DNA of 12,384 bases, taken from positions 1 to 12,384 of the forward strand of contig CAZQIC010000133.1 in assembly GCA_964593555.1 (NCBI GenBank), in the 5' to 3' direction. The DNA comes from CAZQIC01 sp964593555. GTDB taxonomy: Bacteria > Bacteroidota > Bacteroidia > JAFLBG01. The translations under genes were made by a program, and so were the position numbers. Of this stretch, positions 1 through 8,115 are shown one piece after another. Within the stretch, counting starts at the first letter, position 1. The number at the start of each line of letters is the position of its first letter. Below the pieces are notes generated by a model that searched no databases, was not told the DNA's origin, and saw only the letters and a list, made by a program, of their open reading frames with translations.

Positions 1-366
1 AAAAATGGTGAGGTAAATTGGAATTACACCATAATCATTAATAATGTTGTTTCCATCAATAGTAAAATACAAAAGAAAGCAGGCGCATACAAAATAAAAA
101 AATATAGATATCGCAATAATTTTTTTTCTATTAATAATATCCGCAAGGTGTCCTGCGAAAAGAACTACTATTAAAAAAGGAATGATCTCTGAAAGGCCAA
201 TCAATCCAAGTGCAAAAGGGTCGTTGGTTATTTTATACACCTGCCAGCCTACAATTACGCTTTGCATTTGTATTCCCAGTGTAAGAAAAAATCGGGCAAG
301 CGAAAACGAGATGAAATCCCTGATTTTTAGAACTGCAAAAGGATCACGTTGTGTTTGTGCGCTCAA
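1..366 (-). CDS. MFS transporter, N-terminal part (cut by window edge)
   Basis: This is the first 122 codons of a major facilitator superfamily transporter; the rest lies left of the window. The protein opens with a cytoplasmic stretch (AQTQRDPFAVLKIRDF) leading into a first hydrophobic segment. A second segment follows at about residues 53-71, then the MFS motif A loop at about 72-82 (GHLADIINRKK), which normally joins TM2 and TM3, and then TM3. The style resembles the MFS_3/EntS-like exporter group, but the substrate cannot be told from this fragment. An in-frame TAA lies two codons upstream (370-372), so the only usable start is the TTG at 364-366, with no clear Shine-Dalgarno site. It lies 63 bp downstream of the PorP-like gene on the same strand, with a possible promoter of its own. 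The family is secure; the start is less so. Confidence 0.8.
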   Translation of the reverse strand, partial: MSAQTQRDPFAVLKIRDFISFSLARFFLTLGIQMQSVIVGWQVYKITNDPFALGLIGLSEIIPFLIVVLFAGHLADIINRKKIIAISIFFYFVCACFLLYFTIDGNNIINDYGVIPIYLTIF

Positions 367-384
367 TATTTAAATTTGATGACA

Positions 385-392
385 CAAAAATA
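385..392 (-). promoter_or_regulatory. possible -7 box upstream of the MFS gene
   Basis: The minus strand reads TATTTTTG, a full match to the Bacteroidota -7 consensus TAnnTTTG, 18 bp before the TTG start. I see no convincing TTTG element at -33, and such boxes arise often in AT-rich DNA. Tentative. Confidence 0.25.
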
Positions 393-429
393 AACAATAA
401 AGATGAGGATGATATTAATTAAAAAGAGA

Positions 430-1434
430 TCACTTGCTCAGATTCACATAACGCGCACTTATCTCGAAACCACCTTTGCCGCCGCTGGAATTTCTGAGGC
501 CGGAAGTATTTATATCGTAACCTAAACCAAAACCAAATCCCGCATTTTCATAAAGGATGGAAAGTATAAACGAATCTGCCCAGCGATAATGCGCGCCAAA
601 AAGCAATGAGGTGCTTTTTACAAATCCGGTATAACGTGAGTCTTGTTTCAATTGGCTACGCACCAAACCTCCAATAATAAATTCTTTTGAAGGTCCTTGT
701 ATGTTGGCAACGAATGAAGGAACAAAAGAAGTGGTTCCAAATCTTGCTCCGATGTGTGCAGTGCCATGAATAGCAATTCTGCTGGTAGTTGTTTCTACAT
801 AATGACCGTAAAAAGATTGATCGGGTTGTCCTATATGATAATAAGCTATACCACCGGATGCGGTGAACTCATCAATTTTTGTTTTATACAATTCACTTTT
901 TCCGTATGTATATTGAATTCCAGTAGAGAAATCAATTAATTGTTTGGATGGAATAAAAATTTCGCCACTCCCAATGGAAGCTGAAGGGTCATAAGCTCCG
1001 TTTATGTATTGCGCATCTGATTTAATATTGCCGGGACTGAAACTATATTGGATATAGTTTCCTTGGAATCCTAATGACAAATTACTGTTATCGCTTGTAT
1101 ATAAACCAACGGCAAGATCTAAGCCCGCATTGGTTGTTCCTAATTGTACTTCACCTGCTTTATCAGAAAAAAAAGTTATTCCTGTGCCAACGTAACCCCT
1201 GTCCCAGCTTTTTTTTACTGCATTGATATCAAATGCGAAGGCAACTGTTTTGAATGGCGAAGCAACGCTTCCCCATTGATTTTTATAATTGAGTGCCGTT
1301 CTTACAGCATCTGCCGAACCCGTATAAGCAGGGTTAATAAATAAAGGTGATTGATAATATTGTGAGAAGTGAATGTCCTGTGCCGAGGAAAAACCCGCAG
1401 CAAATAGTAAAGTGAAAAAAACAGGAAACTTCAT
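430..1434 (-). CDS. PorP/SprF family type IX secretion system membrane protein
   Basis: 334 residues, the usual size for the PorP/SprF family. Residues 1-18 form a signal peptide ending in SSA. The mature protein begins QDIHFSQYYQSPLFINPAYTG-like, the hallmark N-terminus of this family. The rest is rich in alternating hydrophobic and polar strands with many Gly, Tyr and Phe residues, as expected for an outer-membrane beta-barrel, and it ends in a strand-like ISARYVNLSK. Family members take part in type IX secretion or help individual large cell-surface proteins cross and attach to the outer membrane. SprF paralogs usually sit beside a large adhesin gene. None is present here, so this may be a stand-alone paralog and its partner cannot be named. 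ATG start at 1432-1434. It is on the same strand as the peptide transporter genes but separated from them by 120 bp. Confidence 0.93.
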   Translation of the reverse strand: MKFPVFFTLLFAAGFSSAQDIHFSQYYQSPLFINPAYTGSADAVRTALNYKNQWGSVASPFKTVAFAFDINAVKKSWDRGYVGTGITFFSDKAGEVQLGTTNAGLDLAVGLYTSDNSNLSLGFQGNYIQYSFSPGNIKSDAQYINGAYDPSASIGSGEIFIPSKQLIDFSTGIQYTYGKSELYKTKIDEFTASGGIAYYHIGQPDQSFYGHYVETTTSRIAIHGTAHIGARFGTTSFVPSFVANIQGPSKEFIIGGLVRSQLKQDSRYTGFVKSTSLLFGAHYRWADSFILSILYENAGFGFGLGYDINTSGLRNSSGGKGGFEISARYVNLSK

Positions 1435-1460
1435 TGATGAATCGTGTATTAACTATCAGA

Positions 1461-1492
1461 CTAAGATAACCAATCCAAGGGCAAAATACAAA
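1461..1492 (-). promoter_or_regulatory. possible promoter of the PorP-like gene
   Basis: On the minus strand TTTG (1489-1492) is followed after 20 nt by TATCTTAG (1461-1468), which matches TAnnTTTG except at one position. The spacing suits the Bacteroidota -33/-7 arrangement and would place the transcript start about 20 nt before the ATG at 1434. Confidence 0.3.
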
Positions 1493-1494
1493 CG

Positions 1495-1516
1495 GGGTAT
1501 TTTAAATCAAATACCC
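1495..1516 (-). terminator. weak hairpin after the OppC-like gene
   Basis: Perfect 8-bp inverted repeat, gggtattt (1495-1502) and aaataccc (1509-1516), with a 6-nt loop. It lies 38 bp past the stop of the OppC-like gene. No clean T-run follows on the minus strand, so it is at best a weak terminator or an mRNA 3'-end stabiliser. Confidence 0.35.
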
Positions 1517-1554
1517 GCAAAAAGTATTTGTAAATTTTATGAGCATCGTGAAGA

Positions 1555-2919
1555 TTATTTCCTCAATCTAGGATCAAGTGCATCGGTTAATCCCTCACCA
1601 ACGAGATTGTAAAGGGTAACAGTGATAAATATCGCGAAGCCCGGGAATATGGCCAGCCACCAAGCTGTTGGCGATTGACGTGCTGCGGACAAAAGTGAAC
1701 CCCATGTCAATGTTTCCGCGGGTACTCCAATTCCTAGGAAGGATAAAGTAGATTCTGTAAGTATAGCTGACGCAATTCCAAAAGCAATGGCGATTAATAC
1801 GGGAGATAGTGCATTTGGTATAGCATGCCTGAATATAGTACGGAACTCTGAGTAACCCAATGCATGAGCGGCTTCAATGTATTCTAAGCTTCGTACACGT
1901 AATAATTCCGCTCGTATAAAACGGGCAATCGTGGTCCAGGATGTTAAGCCAATTATTCCCATTACAATAAAGAGAGACGGTTTTTTAACAATAGCAACAA
2001 TAGAAATAATTAAAAACAATGTTGGTACAGAAAGCATGATCTCAATTATCCTGGAAACAATAATATCAACAGGTATACTTATTTTTTTACCAAAGAAGGG
2101 AATGAACTTTAATAATCTGGCGATTAGATTACCGATCCACATTACTATGAAGAAAATGGCAATGCTGATGAACATTTCAAGTAGAAAGGATCCCATAGAT
2201 TCATCCATCGCATCCTTCATAACATAACCTCTTGAACCGAAGGCATAGAACATTGCAAAAATGAAGAAAATGATATTCATTATTAATCTTCCTCTCGACA
2301 TCTTCAATTTTTCATCACCAAAATATCCTGCCATGGAGCCTAACATTATTCCGATCAATGAAGCAATGCTCATAGATACAATTCCTACTAATAAAGCGAT
2401 ACGCGTACCATGTATCATTGCTGATAAAATATCATGGCCCAATTCATCTGTGCCCAGCCAGTGTCTCCAACGCCTGGATTTAACATTCTGATCTCCGAGT
2501 GGACTTACAGAGTGGATATTATTTTCGTCAAGATTTTTTGGTAAATATGGAATAGGAGGGAAGAGACTCCAGTCGTATTCAAGTTGTTTCCAGTCAATAT
2601 TTTGAAAATCGCTTGGCCATTCTGCCATTCCAAGGTCAACCGCATACGATTTTAAAACCGGAAAATAAATACTGCCCTCGTACTTTGCAATGAGAGGTTT
2701 TTCGTTAGCGAGGAAATCTGCAAAGACGGCTACAAAGGCCATGAACAAAATAAATCTGAAAGAAAAAACAGCAAGTTTATTTTTTTTGAACTGTTTTTTT
2801 ACGCTCGTCCAAAAGCTTTGTCCCTTATTTATGTCACCGCCATTTGCGGTAAGTGCAGTCAGTGCTTCAGCGGCACGACCATTCGGATTTTTAATAAGTG
2901 ATAAAAAGCGAAATTTCAT
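1555..2919 (-). CDS. peptide ABC transporter permease, OppC/YejE-like, with extra membrane segments
   Basis: 454-residue inner-membrane subunit of a peptide importer (BPD_transp family). TM1 is at about residues 49-69. A periplasmic loop with ANEKPLIAKYEGSIYFPVL resembles E. coli YejE, and HWLGTDELGHD (about 153-163) is the family signature before TM2. The ATPase-coupling EAA loop is at about 347-376 (YIEAAHALGY...RHAIPNALSP), and the end (EGLTDALDPRLRK) is typical. Between GYFGD (about 198-202) and the expected next helix (about 284) there are about 80 extra residues with two extra hydrophobic stretches (about 212-228 and 246-270), making the protein longer than the usual 300-340 residues. 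The ATG at 2919 is preferred: it lies one base past the stop of the OppB-like gene (TAA-A-ATG), showing translational coupling. A TTG at 2958 would force a 38-bp overlap and has less support. Confidence 0.93.
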   Translation of the reverse strand: MKFRFLSLIKNPNGRAAEALTALTANGGDINKGQSFWTSVKKQFKKNKLAVFSFRFILFMAFVAVFADFLANEKPLIAKYEGSIYFPVLKSYAVDLGMAEWPSDFQNIDWKQLEYDWSLFPPIPYLPKNLDENNIHSVSPLGDQNVKSRRWRHWLGTDELGHDILSAMIHGTRIALLVGIVSMSIASLIGIMLGSMAGYFGDEKLKMSRGRLIMNIIFFIFAMFYAFGSRGYVMKDAMDESMGSFLLEMFISIAIFFIVMWIGNLIARLLKFIPFFGKKISIPVDIIVSRIIEIMLSVPTLFLIISIVAIVKKPSLFIVMGIIGLTSWTTIARFIRAELLRVRSLEYIEAAHALGYSEFRTIFRHAIPNALSPVLIAIAFGIASAILTESTLSFLGIGVPAETLTWGSLLSAARQSPTAWWLAIFPGFAIFITVTLYNLVGEGLTDALDPRLRK

Positions 2920-2920
2920 T

Positions 2921-4414
2921 TTATTTTCTCTTATTTGAAAAAGAAATTCTTGGATCAACTACCGCATATAAAATATCTGCAAAAAGATTCCCTATCAATG
3001 TTAATACAGCAGTGAACATAAACACTGTAAAAATGATAGGGTAATCTCTCGCCATAAGAGCAGTATAACTTACTTTGCCCATTCCCGGGATCGAAAAAAT
3101 AAATTCAATTACGAATGAGCCTGCAATAGCCAATGGAAATACATTCGCGAAAAGGGTAATGATCGGTATCAATGAATTCCTTAAAGCGTGTTTCCATATT
3201 ACAGTCCTTTCATCCAGTCCTTTTGCTCTTGCAGTTCTAATATAATCCTGGCCAATAACATTTAACATACCGCCTCTCATTTGTCTTGAAATGAAAGCAA
3301 GTGAACTGTACGTCCAGCAAAAAAGCGGTAGCGCCATTCTATAACAGGTCTCTGAAATTTTGTAACCTAGTGGTGCATCATCCGGTATGGGTGCAACACC
3401 CGGTGAGGGGAACCATGATAACCAATCGCCTCCGCATAAAAATATAATTACGATGGTTGCGATCCAGAAACTTGGAAGCGAATAAAACATGAAGAGTGTT
3501 GTAGTAATAACCTTCTCGGTTTTTGAACCTTTTGATACTGCAGATTTTACTCCCAGTGGTACAGCAATTAAATAAGCGATGATAATGGATATAAGGCTCA
3601 TGCTCATTGTCCATCCAATAGCATCCCATATAACGGATCCAACCGGTCTTTTATCCTGGTAGGAAACTCCAAAATCTCCTCTTAAAAAACCTTTGCTTCT
3701 GTATAATACATCACTATCGTCTACCCAAGGAAGTGATGTGTACCATGGTTTATCTCCAAATAGCCAATTATGATATTGGTTATTAATGCCATGAAATTGA
3801 AAAACAGGAATGTAGCGTTTCCAGGTTTTCTTTTTATGTACCATTTCATGATAGGCAGCTTTTGTTGCTGTAAACGATCCTATAACTGACATGAGGGTAG
3901 GGGTGTTATGGAAAATGAAATCAAGTTCATTCAGTATATTCACTGCTCGCGTATCATCATAAGTATCGTAAAGCGTACCTACATAGCCTTTTGCTTTGTT
4001 CAGGTCTTCTGCTGTTACATCAGTTTTGGGGTGGGCATAGAGAACATTCTCTAAATTTCTGAGTAAACGGTAGTAATGTTGCACGTGGTCCCAGTTACCA
4101 TAATTATAGGATAGTCTTTCAAGTGTTGCCCTGTGACTTATCTTGGAAATTTTATAAATGGAATCAGGGTAAGTTAAATTTGTAAATGTGAAATAAAAAA
4201 CCGGTCGGTCGAACCCTAACTGATGTCTTAATTCGTCGTAGGCTTTTTCTGTGGCGAGCTTTTGTGATGCCTGTCCTTCACCCCCGGTGCTTTTGTTAAG
4301 CATTGATTCAACAGGATCACCGGGCGCATTGATACTAATAGTAAACGTGACCAGAGATATCACCAACAACGTTGGGATAAAGATCAATAAACGTTTTAAA
4401 ATATATTTTAACAT
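2921..4414 (-). CDS. peptide ABC transporter permease, OppB/YejB-like, with large periplasmic insert
   Basis: 497-residue partner permease. TM1 (about residues 7-29, LLIFIPTLLVISLVTFTI) leads to APGDPVESM, typical of OppB, and a GGEG-containing loop as in YejB. The family pattern is then interrupted: the QLGFDRPVFYFTF part (about 65-77) should run almost directly into FLRGDFGVSYQDKRPV (about 243-257), but about 165 residues rich in Tyr, His, Asp and Trp lie between. The remaining helices follow, with the EAA loop at about 391-420 (YIRTARAKGLDERTVIWKHALRNSLIP) and the family ending DPRISF. Usual length is 306-365 residues. The extra region faces the periplasm and could contact the binding proteins; I do not recognise a fold in it. 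ATG at 4412-4414 with TAAGAG just upstream as a possible ribosome site. It starts 28 bp after the binding-protein gene ends and is coupled to the OppC-like gene. Confidence 0.93.
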   Translation of the reverse strand: MLKYILKRLLIFIPTLLVISLVTFTISINAPGDPVESMLNKSTGGEGQASQKLATEKAYDELRHQLGFDRPVFYFTFTNLTYPDSIYKISKISHRATLERLSYNYGNWDHVQHYYRLLRNLENVLYAHPKTDVTAEDLNKAKGYVGTLYDTYDDTRAVNILNELDFIFHNTPTLMSVIGSFTATKAAYHEMVHKKKTWKRYIPVFQFHGINNQYHNWLFGDKPWYTSLPWVDDSDVLYRSKGFLRGDFGVSYQDKRPVGSVIWDAIGWTMSMSLISIIIAYLIAVPLGVKSAVSKGSKTEKVITTTLFMFYSLPSFWIATIVIIFLCGGDWLSWFPSPGVAPIPDDAPLGYKISETCYRMALPLFCWTYSSLAFISRQMRGGMLNVIGQDYIRTARAKGLDERTVIWKHALRNSLIPIITLFANVFPLAIAGSFVIEFIFSIPGMGKVSYTALMARDYPIIFTVFMFTAVLTLIGNLFADILYAVVDPRISFSNKRK

Positions 4415-4442
4415 CTCTTACCGGTCTTCCCTAAATCAACAA

Positions 4443-6215
4443 TTAATTTGAAGCAGTGTTTGTTTCAGCAAGTTTAAATCCTGCTTCCCAGAAACCTGGT
4501 CTTGCAACTGATGGCTCTGCATTCGTAAATCTTTTGTGAATAGCAATTCTTTCGAGAGGCGAATACAAGAAGATGTAAGATGTTTCATCATAAAGTATTT
4601 TTTGAAAGCGTTTATTGAGAACAGCTCTTTTTTCTTCATCAAGCTCTACTTTTATTGAATCTATCAAAGCGTCACTCGCCGCACTTCCGAAACTTACAAA
4701 ATTAGAACCCTCATTTAACGCAGACTCTGTGTGGAAAATTTGTTTAAAATCATTTGGAACAGGAGCGCTAACCCATGAGCCGAAAAACACTTCGAAGTTG
4801 TGTTTTTTCTGGTTGTTAAGATAAACTGTCCAGTCTTGCTGAGTAACCGTTACTTCTATCCCGGCTTTTCTCGCATCTTCTTGGAATATTAAAGCAGATT
4901 GTTTTCTAATATCGTTTCCGGAGTTTACTGTAAAGTTCAATGTAAATTCTGTTTTTTGTCCATCAATAACTTTATCCAAGATGCCATTTCCGTCGGTATC
5001 CTTCCAGCCCGCGTCTGCAAGCATTTGCTTTGCTTTATCAATATTATAATCATAGGGGGCGATCTCCGCATTGTAATCTTTTTTCTTTGATGGGTGAATT
5101 GGGCCGGTAATCCTTTCTGCAAGGTCGTACATTGTTACTTTTATTAATTTTTCAACATCAACCAAATGTGCTAATGCCTGGCGTACATTTTTGTCGGATA
5201 GTTTAGGGCTTTTGGTATTTAATCCGATATATGTATAAGCGAGGAACATTGGAGTATAAGCGTTAAAGCTCTGTGTGAATTTGTCGGACTTCGGCAGATC
5301 AACAAAATCTTTAGGTTTTATGCTATACATTACATCAAGGTTTCCGGCTTTCAATGAAACCAGGGCAGATGTTTGGTCATTTACTGTTTGATAAATAAGT
5401 TTATCTGCAAAGGCTTCGAAGTAACAATTTTCATTGGTTAGTTTATCTCCCCACCATTCTTTTTTACGCTCTAAAACAATTCGTTGGCCGGTAATCCATT
5501 CAGATAATTTGTAAGGGCCGCTTCCTACTATTTGGTCTTTTTCTCTTGAAACTTTTTCCGAGTTATAATAAGTAGCAAACTCATTTATTTTTTTATCATC
5601 TACAAGTTTTTCGCCTTCACGTGAAAGTTGGCTTACCGTAAAATCTCTCATTAATCCTTTGGGATCGTAAAAATACTCCGGAATAACTACGACACCACTT
5701 GAACTTTCTGCAAGTATATATACGTCCTTACAAACCATGGTGATTTTTTTAGGATCTTCAGGATAAAGTTTTACGTCCTGGATAAATTCGAAATAAGGTT
5801 TTTGGTGCTGGCAATTTACTTTAGGATTTTTAATCACTTTTAATGTAAACTCAACATCTTTTGCAGTAATAGGAGAGCCATTATCCCATTTGGCTTCCGG
5901 GCGTATATTATAAGTAATTATCATTCCCTTTCCGTCTTCGGTTTTTTCAATTTGAGGCCTGCTTACCGCCAGTACCGGAACAAGTTCCAGTGTTTTGAAA
6001 TCAATGGCGATGAGTGGTTGAAATAGGTTTGTAAGTATATAACCAGCAGATGCATCAGTATAGTTAATAGGGTTAAGCATCTCCGCATCAGAAAGCTCAT
6101 GTATAGTTACATTATTATTGCTTTGTTTGTATTCACCCGAAGAGCAAGACGATAAAACGTATGTACATAATAGTACCGCACTGCCGTAAAAAATTTTTTT
6201 AGTTTGCATCTGCAT
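4443..6215 (-). CDS. peptide-binding lipoprotein, SBP_bac_5 family (copy nearest the permeases)
   Basis: 590-residue extracytoplasmic solute-binding protein of the oligopeptide/dipeptide type. A lipoprotein signal peptide ends in the lipobox LSSC with Cys24 as the lipidation site. The family 5 pattern follows: HELSDAEMLNPI near the mature start, KWDNGSPITAKDVEFTLKVI (about 109-128), GSGPYKLSEW (about 231-240), VSLKAGNLDVM (about 286-296), VRQALAHLVD (about 344-353) and a C-terminal ARPGFWEAGF. Residues 406-414 (DTDGNGILD) look like a calcium-binding loop. Its role is to capture peptides, or a related ligand, and deliver them to the two downstream permeases 28 bp away. It is a close paralog of the next two genes upstream. 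Two start codons are possible, ATG at 6215 and ATG at 6209 (M3); both give a sound signal peptide. The ligand cannot be read from the sequence. Confidence 0.93.
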   Translation of the reverse strand: MQMQTKKIFYGSAVLLCTYVLSSCSSGEYKQSNNNVTIHELSDAEMLNPINYTDASAGYILTNLFQPLIAIDFKTLELVPVLAVSRPQIEKTEDGKGMIITYNIRPEAKWDNGSPITAKDVEFTLKVIKNPKVNCQHQKPYFEFIQDVKLYPEDPKKITMVCKDVYILAESSSGVVVIPEYFYDPKGLMRDFTVSQLSREGEKLVDDKKINEFATYYNSEKVSREKDQIVGSGPYKLSEWITGQRIVLERKKEWWGDKLTNENCYFEAFADKLIYQTVNDQTSALVSLKAGNLDVMYSIKPKDFVDLPKSDKFTQSFNAYTPMFLAYTYIGLNTKSPKLSDKNVRQALAHLVDVEKLIKVTMYDLAERITGPIHPSKKKDYNAEIAPYDYNIDKAKQMLADAGWKDTDGNGILDKVIDGQKTEFTLNFTVNSGNDIRKQSALIFQEDARKAGIEVTVTQQDWTVYLNNQKKHNFEVFFGSWVSAPVPNDFKQIFHTESALNEGSNFVSFGSAASDALIDSIKVELDEEKRAVLNKRFQKILYDETSYIFLYSPLERIAIHKRFTNAEPSVARPGFWEAGFKLAETNTASN

Positions 6216-6236
6216 ATTTTATTGTAAGTAAGGTTG

Positions 6237-6244
6237 CAAATATA
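6237..6244 (-). promoter_or_regulatory. possible -7 box before the permease-proximal binding-protein gene
   Basis: The minus strand reads TATATTTG, a full TAnnTTTG match, 21 bp before the ATG at 6215. No clear -33 TTTG is visible. It could give this gene and the two permeases their own transcript in addition to read-through from upstream. Confidence 0.4.
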
Positions 6245-6247
6245 ACA

Positions 6248-6275
6248 TTTATAACCTAAAAATAGTGGTTATAAA
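6248..6275. repeat. 9-bp inverted repeat, possible operator
   Basis: Perfect arms tttataacc (6248-6256) and ggttataaa (6267-6275) with a 10-nt spacer. It lies between the end of one binding-protein gene (6311) and the -7 box of the next (6237-6244), with its near arm 3 bp from that box, so a regulator bound here would cover the -33 region. The stem is AT-rich and no T-run follows, so a terminator is less likely. Confidence 0.4.
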
Positions 6276-6310
6276 ATATTCATTTTTGCTTAAATTTGCT
6301 TAAAAAGGCA

Positions 6311-8065
6311 TTATTCAGTGGTTTTAAAACCCGCCTCCCAGAAGCCCGGTCTCAGGGTAGATTCGTTCACATTTGAGAATCTCTTGTTGATAGCGATCCT
6401 CTCCGTAGGGCTGCAGATAAATACATATGGTACTTCTTCATGTAATATAACCTGGAATTGTTTGTAGAGTTCGGCTCTTTTCTCTTCATCCAACTCAGCC
6501 CTTATGGAGTCGATAAGTGCATCGCTTTTTGTATTTCCAAAACTAACATAGTTGGATCCTTCGTTAAGTATCGACTCAGTATGGAATGTTTGTTTAAAAT
6601 CCTGTGCAAGAGGCGGCGCTACCCATCCGCTGATACAAATATCAAAATCATGTTTTTTAAGATTATTAATAAAAACAGGTCCGTCGAGCTGGGCAACAGT
6701 AACTTCTATTCCAACTTTTCTGGCAGCTTCCTGGAAAATAAGCGCCATTTGTTTACGCATATCGTTCCCGGAATTAGTGAGCACGGTTATACTGAATTCC
6801 GTTTTTGTACCATTGATCATTTTGTCAATGATCCCATTTCCATCAGTATCCTTCCATCCGGCATCTTCCAATAATTGTTTGGCTTTGTCAATATTAAATT
6901 CGTAAGGTGTGATGGTATCGTTGTAACATTTTTTATTTGATGGATGAACAGGTCCGACTATTTTTTGAGCGAGGTCATACATACTTGTTTTTATCATTTT
7001 GTCGATGTCGCATAAATGAGCAATAGCCTTTCTCACTTTTTTATCTGCAAATTTTTCTTTCGCCATATTGAGTCCAAAGAAATAATAGGCAAGCATAGTT
7101 GGAGTATAAGTGTTGAAACTTTGTGTGAATTTTTCTGATTGCGGCAGTTCAGTAAAATCTTTTGGTTTAATGCTATACATTACATCCAGGTTTCCTGCTT
7201 TCAAAGAAACCAATGCACTTGTTTGATCATTAACGGTTTGGTAAATTATTTTTTCGGGATATGCTTCGAAGTAGCAATTTTCATTGGTTAATTTATCTCC
7301 CCACCATTCTTTTTTTCGCTCTATAACAATGCGTTGACCGGTTGTCCACTCTGCCAATTTATATGGTCCGCTGCCAACAATCTGATCTTTTTCTCTTGCC
7401 TTTTTCTCAGAATTAAATTCAGTCGCAAATGCATTTATGTTTTTATCATCGACAAGTTTTTGTCCTTCTTCGTTTAGTTGTTTTATACTAAAGTTTTTCA
7501 TTAGCCCTGTTGGATCATAAAAATATTCTGGTAGTACAGCAAAACTTCCACTTCCGCTTTCCGATCTGATATAAACCTCGTTGCAGATAAATGTGATCTT
7601 TTTAGGGTCATCCGGATAAAGTTTTACATCAGAGATAAATTCATAATAGGATTTAGAGTGCGGATTATTCACTTTAGGATTTTTTATCACCTTCATGGAA
7701 AATTCTACATCCGCTGCTGTTATTGGTGAACCATTGTCCCAGGTTGCTTCGGGCCTTACCTGGTATGTAATAATTAATCCATTACCATTTTCTGTTTTTT
7801 CGATCTGAGGTCTGCTTGTTGCCAATACAGGAATAAGTTCAAGTGTTTTAAAATCAATTGAGATAAGGGGTTGAAAAAGATTTGAGCCGATATAACCTGC
7901 AGCGGCATCAGATGAATTCATTGGGTTTAGCGACTCAGCGTCTGACAATTCATGAACTGTAACTGTATTGTTGACTGGTTTGTATCCGCCCGAAGAGCAA
8001 GAGGATACAAAACAAAAACCAAGGAAGGCTATACCTCCGCAAAAAATGCTGAATACTTTATTCAT
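6311..8065 (-). CDS. peptide-binding lipoprotein, SBP_bac_5 family (middle copy)
   Basis: 584-residue paralog of its two neighbours with the same family 5 layout. The signal peptide ends VSSC with Cys23 as the lipidated residue. The mature protein has HELSDAESLNPMN, TWDNGSPITAADVEF (about 108-122), GSGPYKLAEW (about 231-240), the shared YQTVNDQTSALVSLKAGN stretch, and the DTDGNGIID loop (406-414). From the REKDQIVGSG segment onward it matches the downstream copy at 83 of 94 residues, while the N-terminal and C-terminal thirds differ more, including around the likely ligand-facing segments (MAKEKFADKKVRKAIAHLCD). It may therefore bind a different set of ligands for the same permease pair. ATG at 8063-8065 with a weak AAAGAA upstream. 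Gaps of 50 bp upstream and 95 bp downstream separate it from the paralogs. Confidence 0.93.
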   Translation of the reverse strand: MNKVFSIFCGGIAFLGFCFVSSCSSGGYKPVNNTVTVHELSDAESLNPMNSSDAAAGYIGSNLFQPLISIDFKTLELIPVLATSRPQIEKTENGNGLIITYQVRPEATWDNGSPITAADVEFSMKVIKNPKVNNPHSKSYYEFISDVKLYPDDPKKITFICNEVYIRSESGSGSFAVLPEYFYDPTGLMKNFSIKQLNEEGQKLVDDKNINAFATEFNSEKKAREKDQIVGSGPYKLAEWTTGQRIVIERKKEWWGDKLTNENCYFEAYPEKIIYQTVNDQTSALVSLKAGNLDVMYSIKPKDFTELPQSEKFTQSFNTYTPTMLAYYFFGLNMAKEKFADKKVRKAIAHLCDIDKMIKTSMYDLAQKIVGPVHPSNKKCYNDTITPYEFNIDKAKQLLEDAGWKDTDGNGIIDKMINGTKTEFSITVLTNSGNDMRKQMALIFQEAARKVGIEVTVAQLDGPVFINNLKKHDFDICISGWVAPPLAQDFKQTFHTESILNEGSNYVSFGNTKSDALIDSIRAELDEEKRAELYKQFQVILHEEVPYVFICSPTERIAINKRFSNVNESTLRPGFWEAGFKTTE

Positions 8066-8115
8066 GATATGATTCTTTATTGAAAATTAATTTACTTGTA
8101 AGGGATGAGATAATA

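Noticed and set aside
1495..1516. Riboswitch or strong terminator ahead of the PorP-like gene
   Set aside because: Only a single 8-bp stem without a T-run or conserved core; listed as a weak hairpin only.
2920..2958. Upstream TTG start for the OppC-like permease
   Set aside because: It would overlap the OppB-like gene by 38 bp and add residues not expected in the family; the ATG at 2919 sits one base after the previous stop.
6458..6874. Plus-strand open frame of 138 codons opposite the middle binding-protein gene
   Set aside because: It is antisense to a strongly conserved coding region, its translation has no domain-like pattern, and similar frames appear opposite the paralogs. It is a by-product of the codon use of the real gene.
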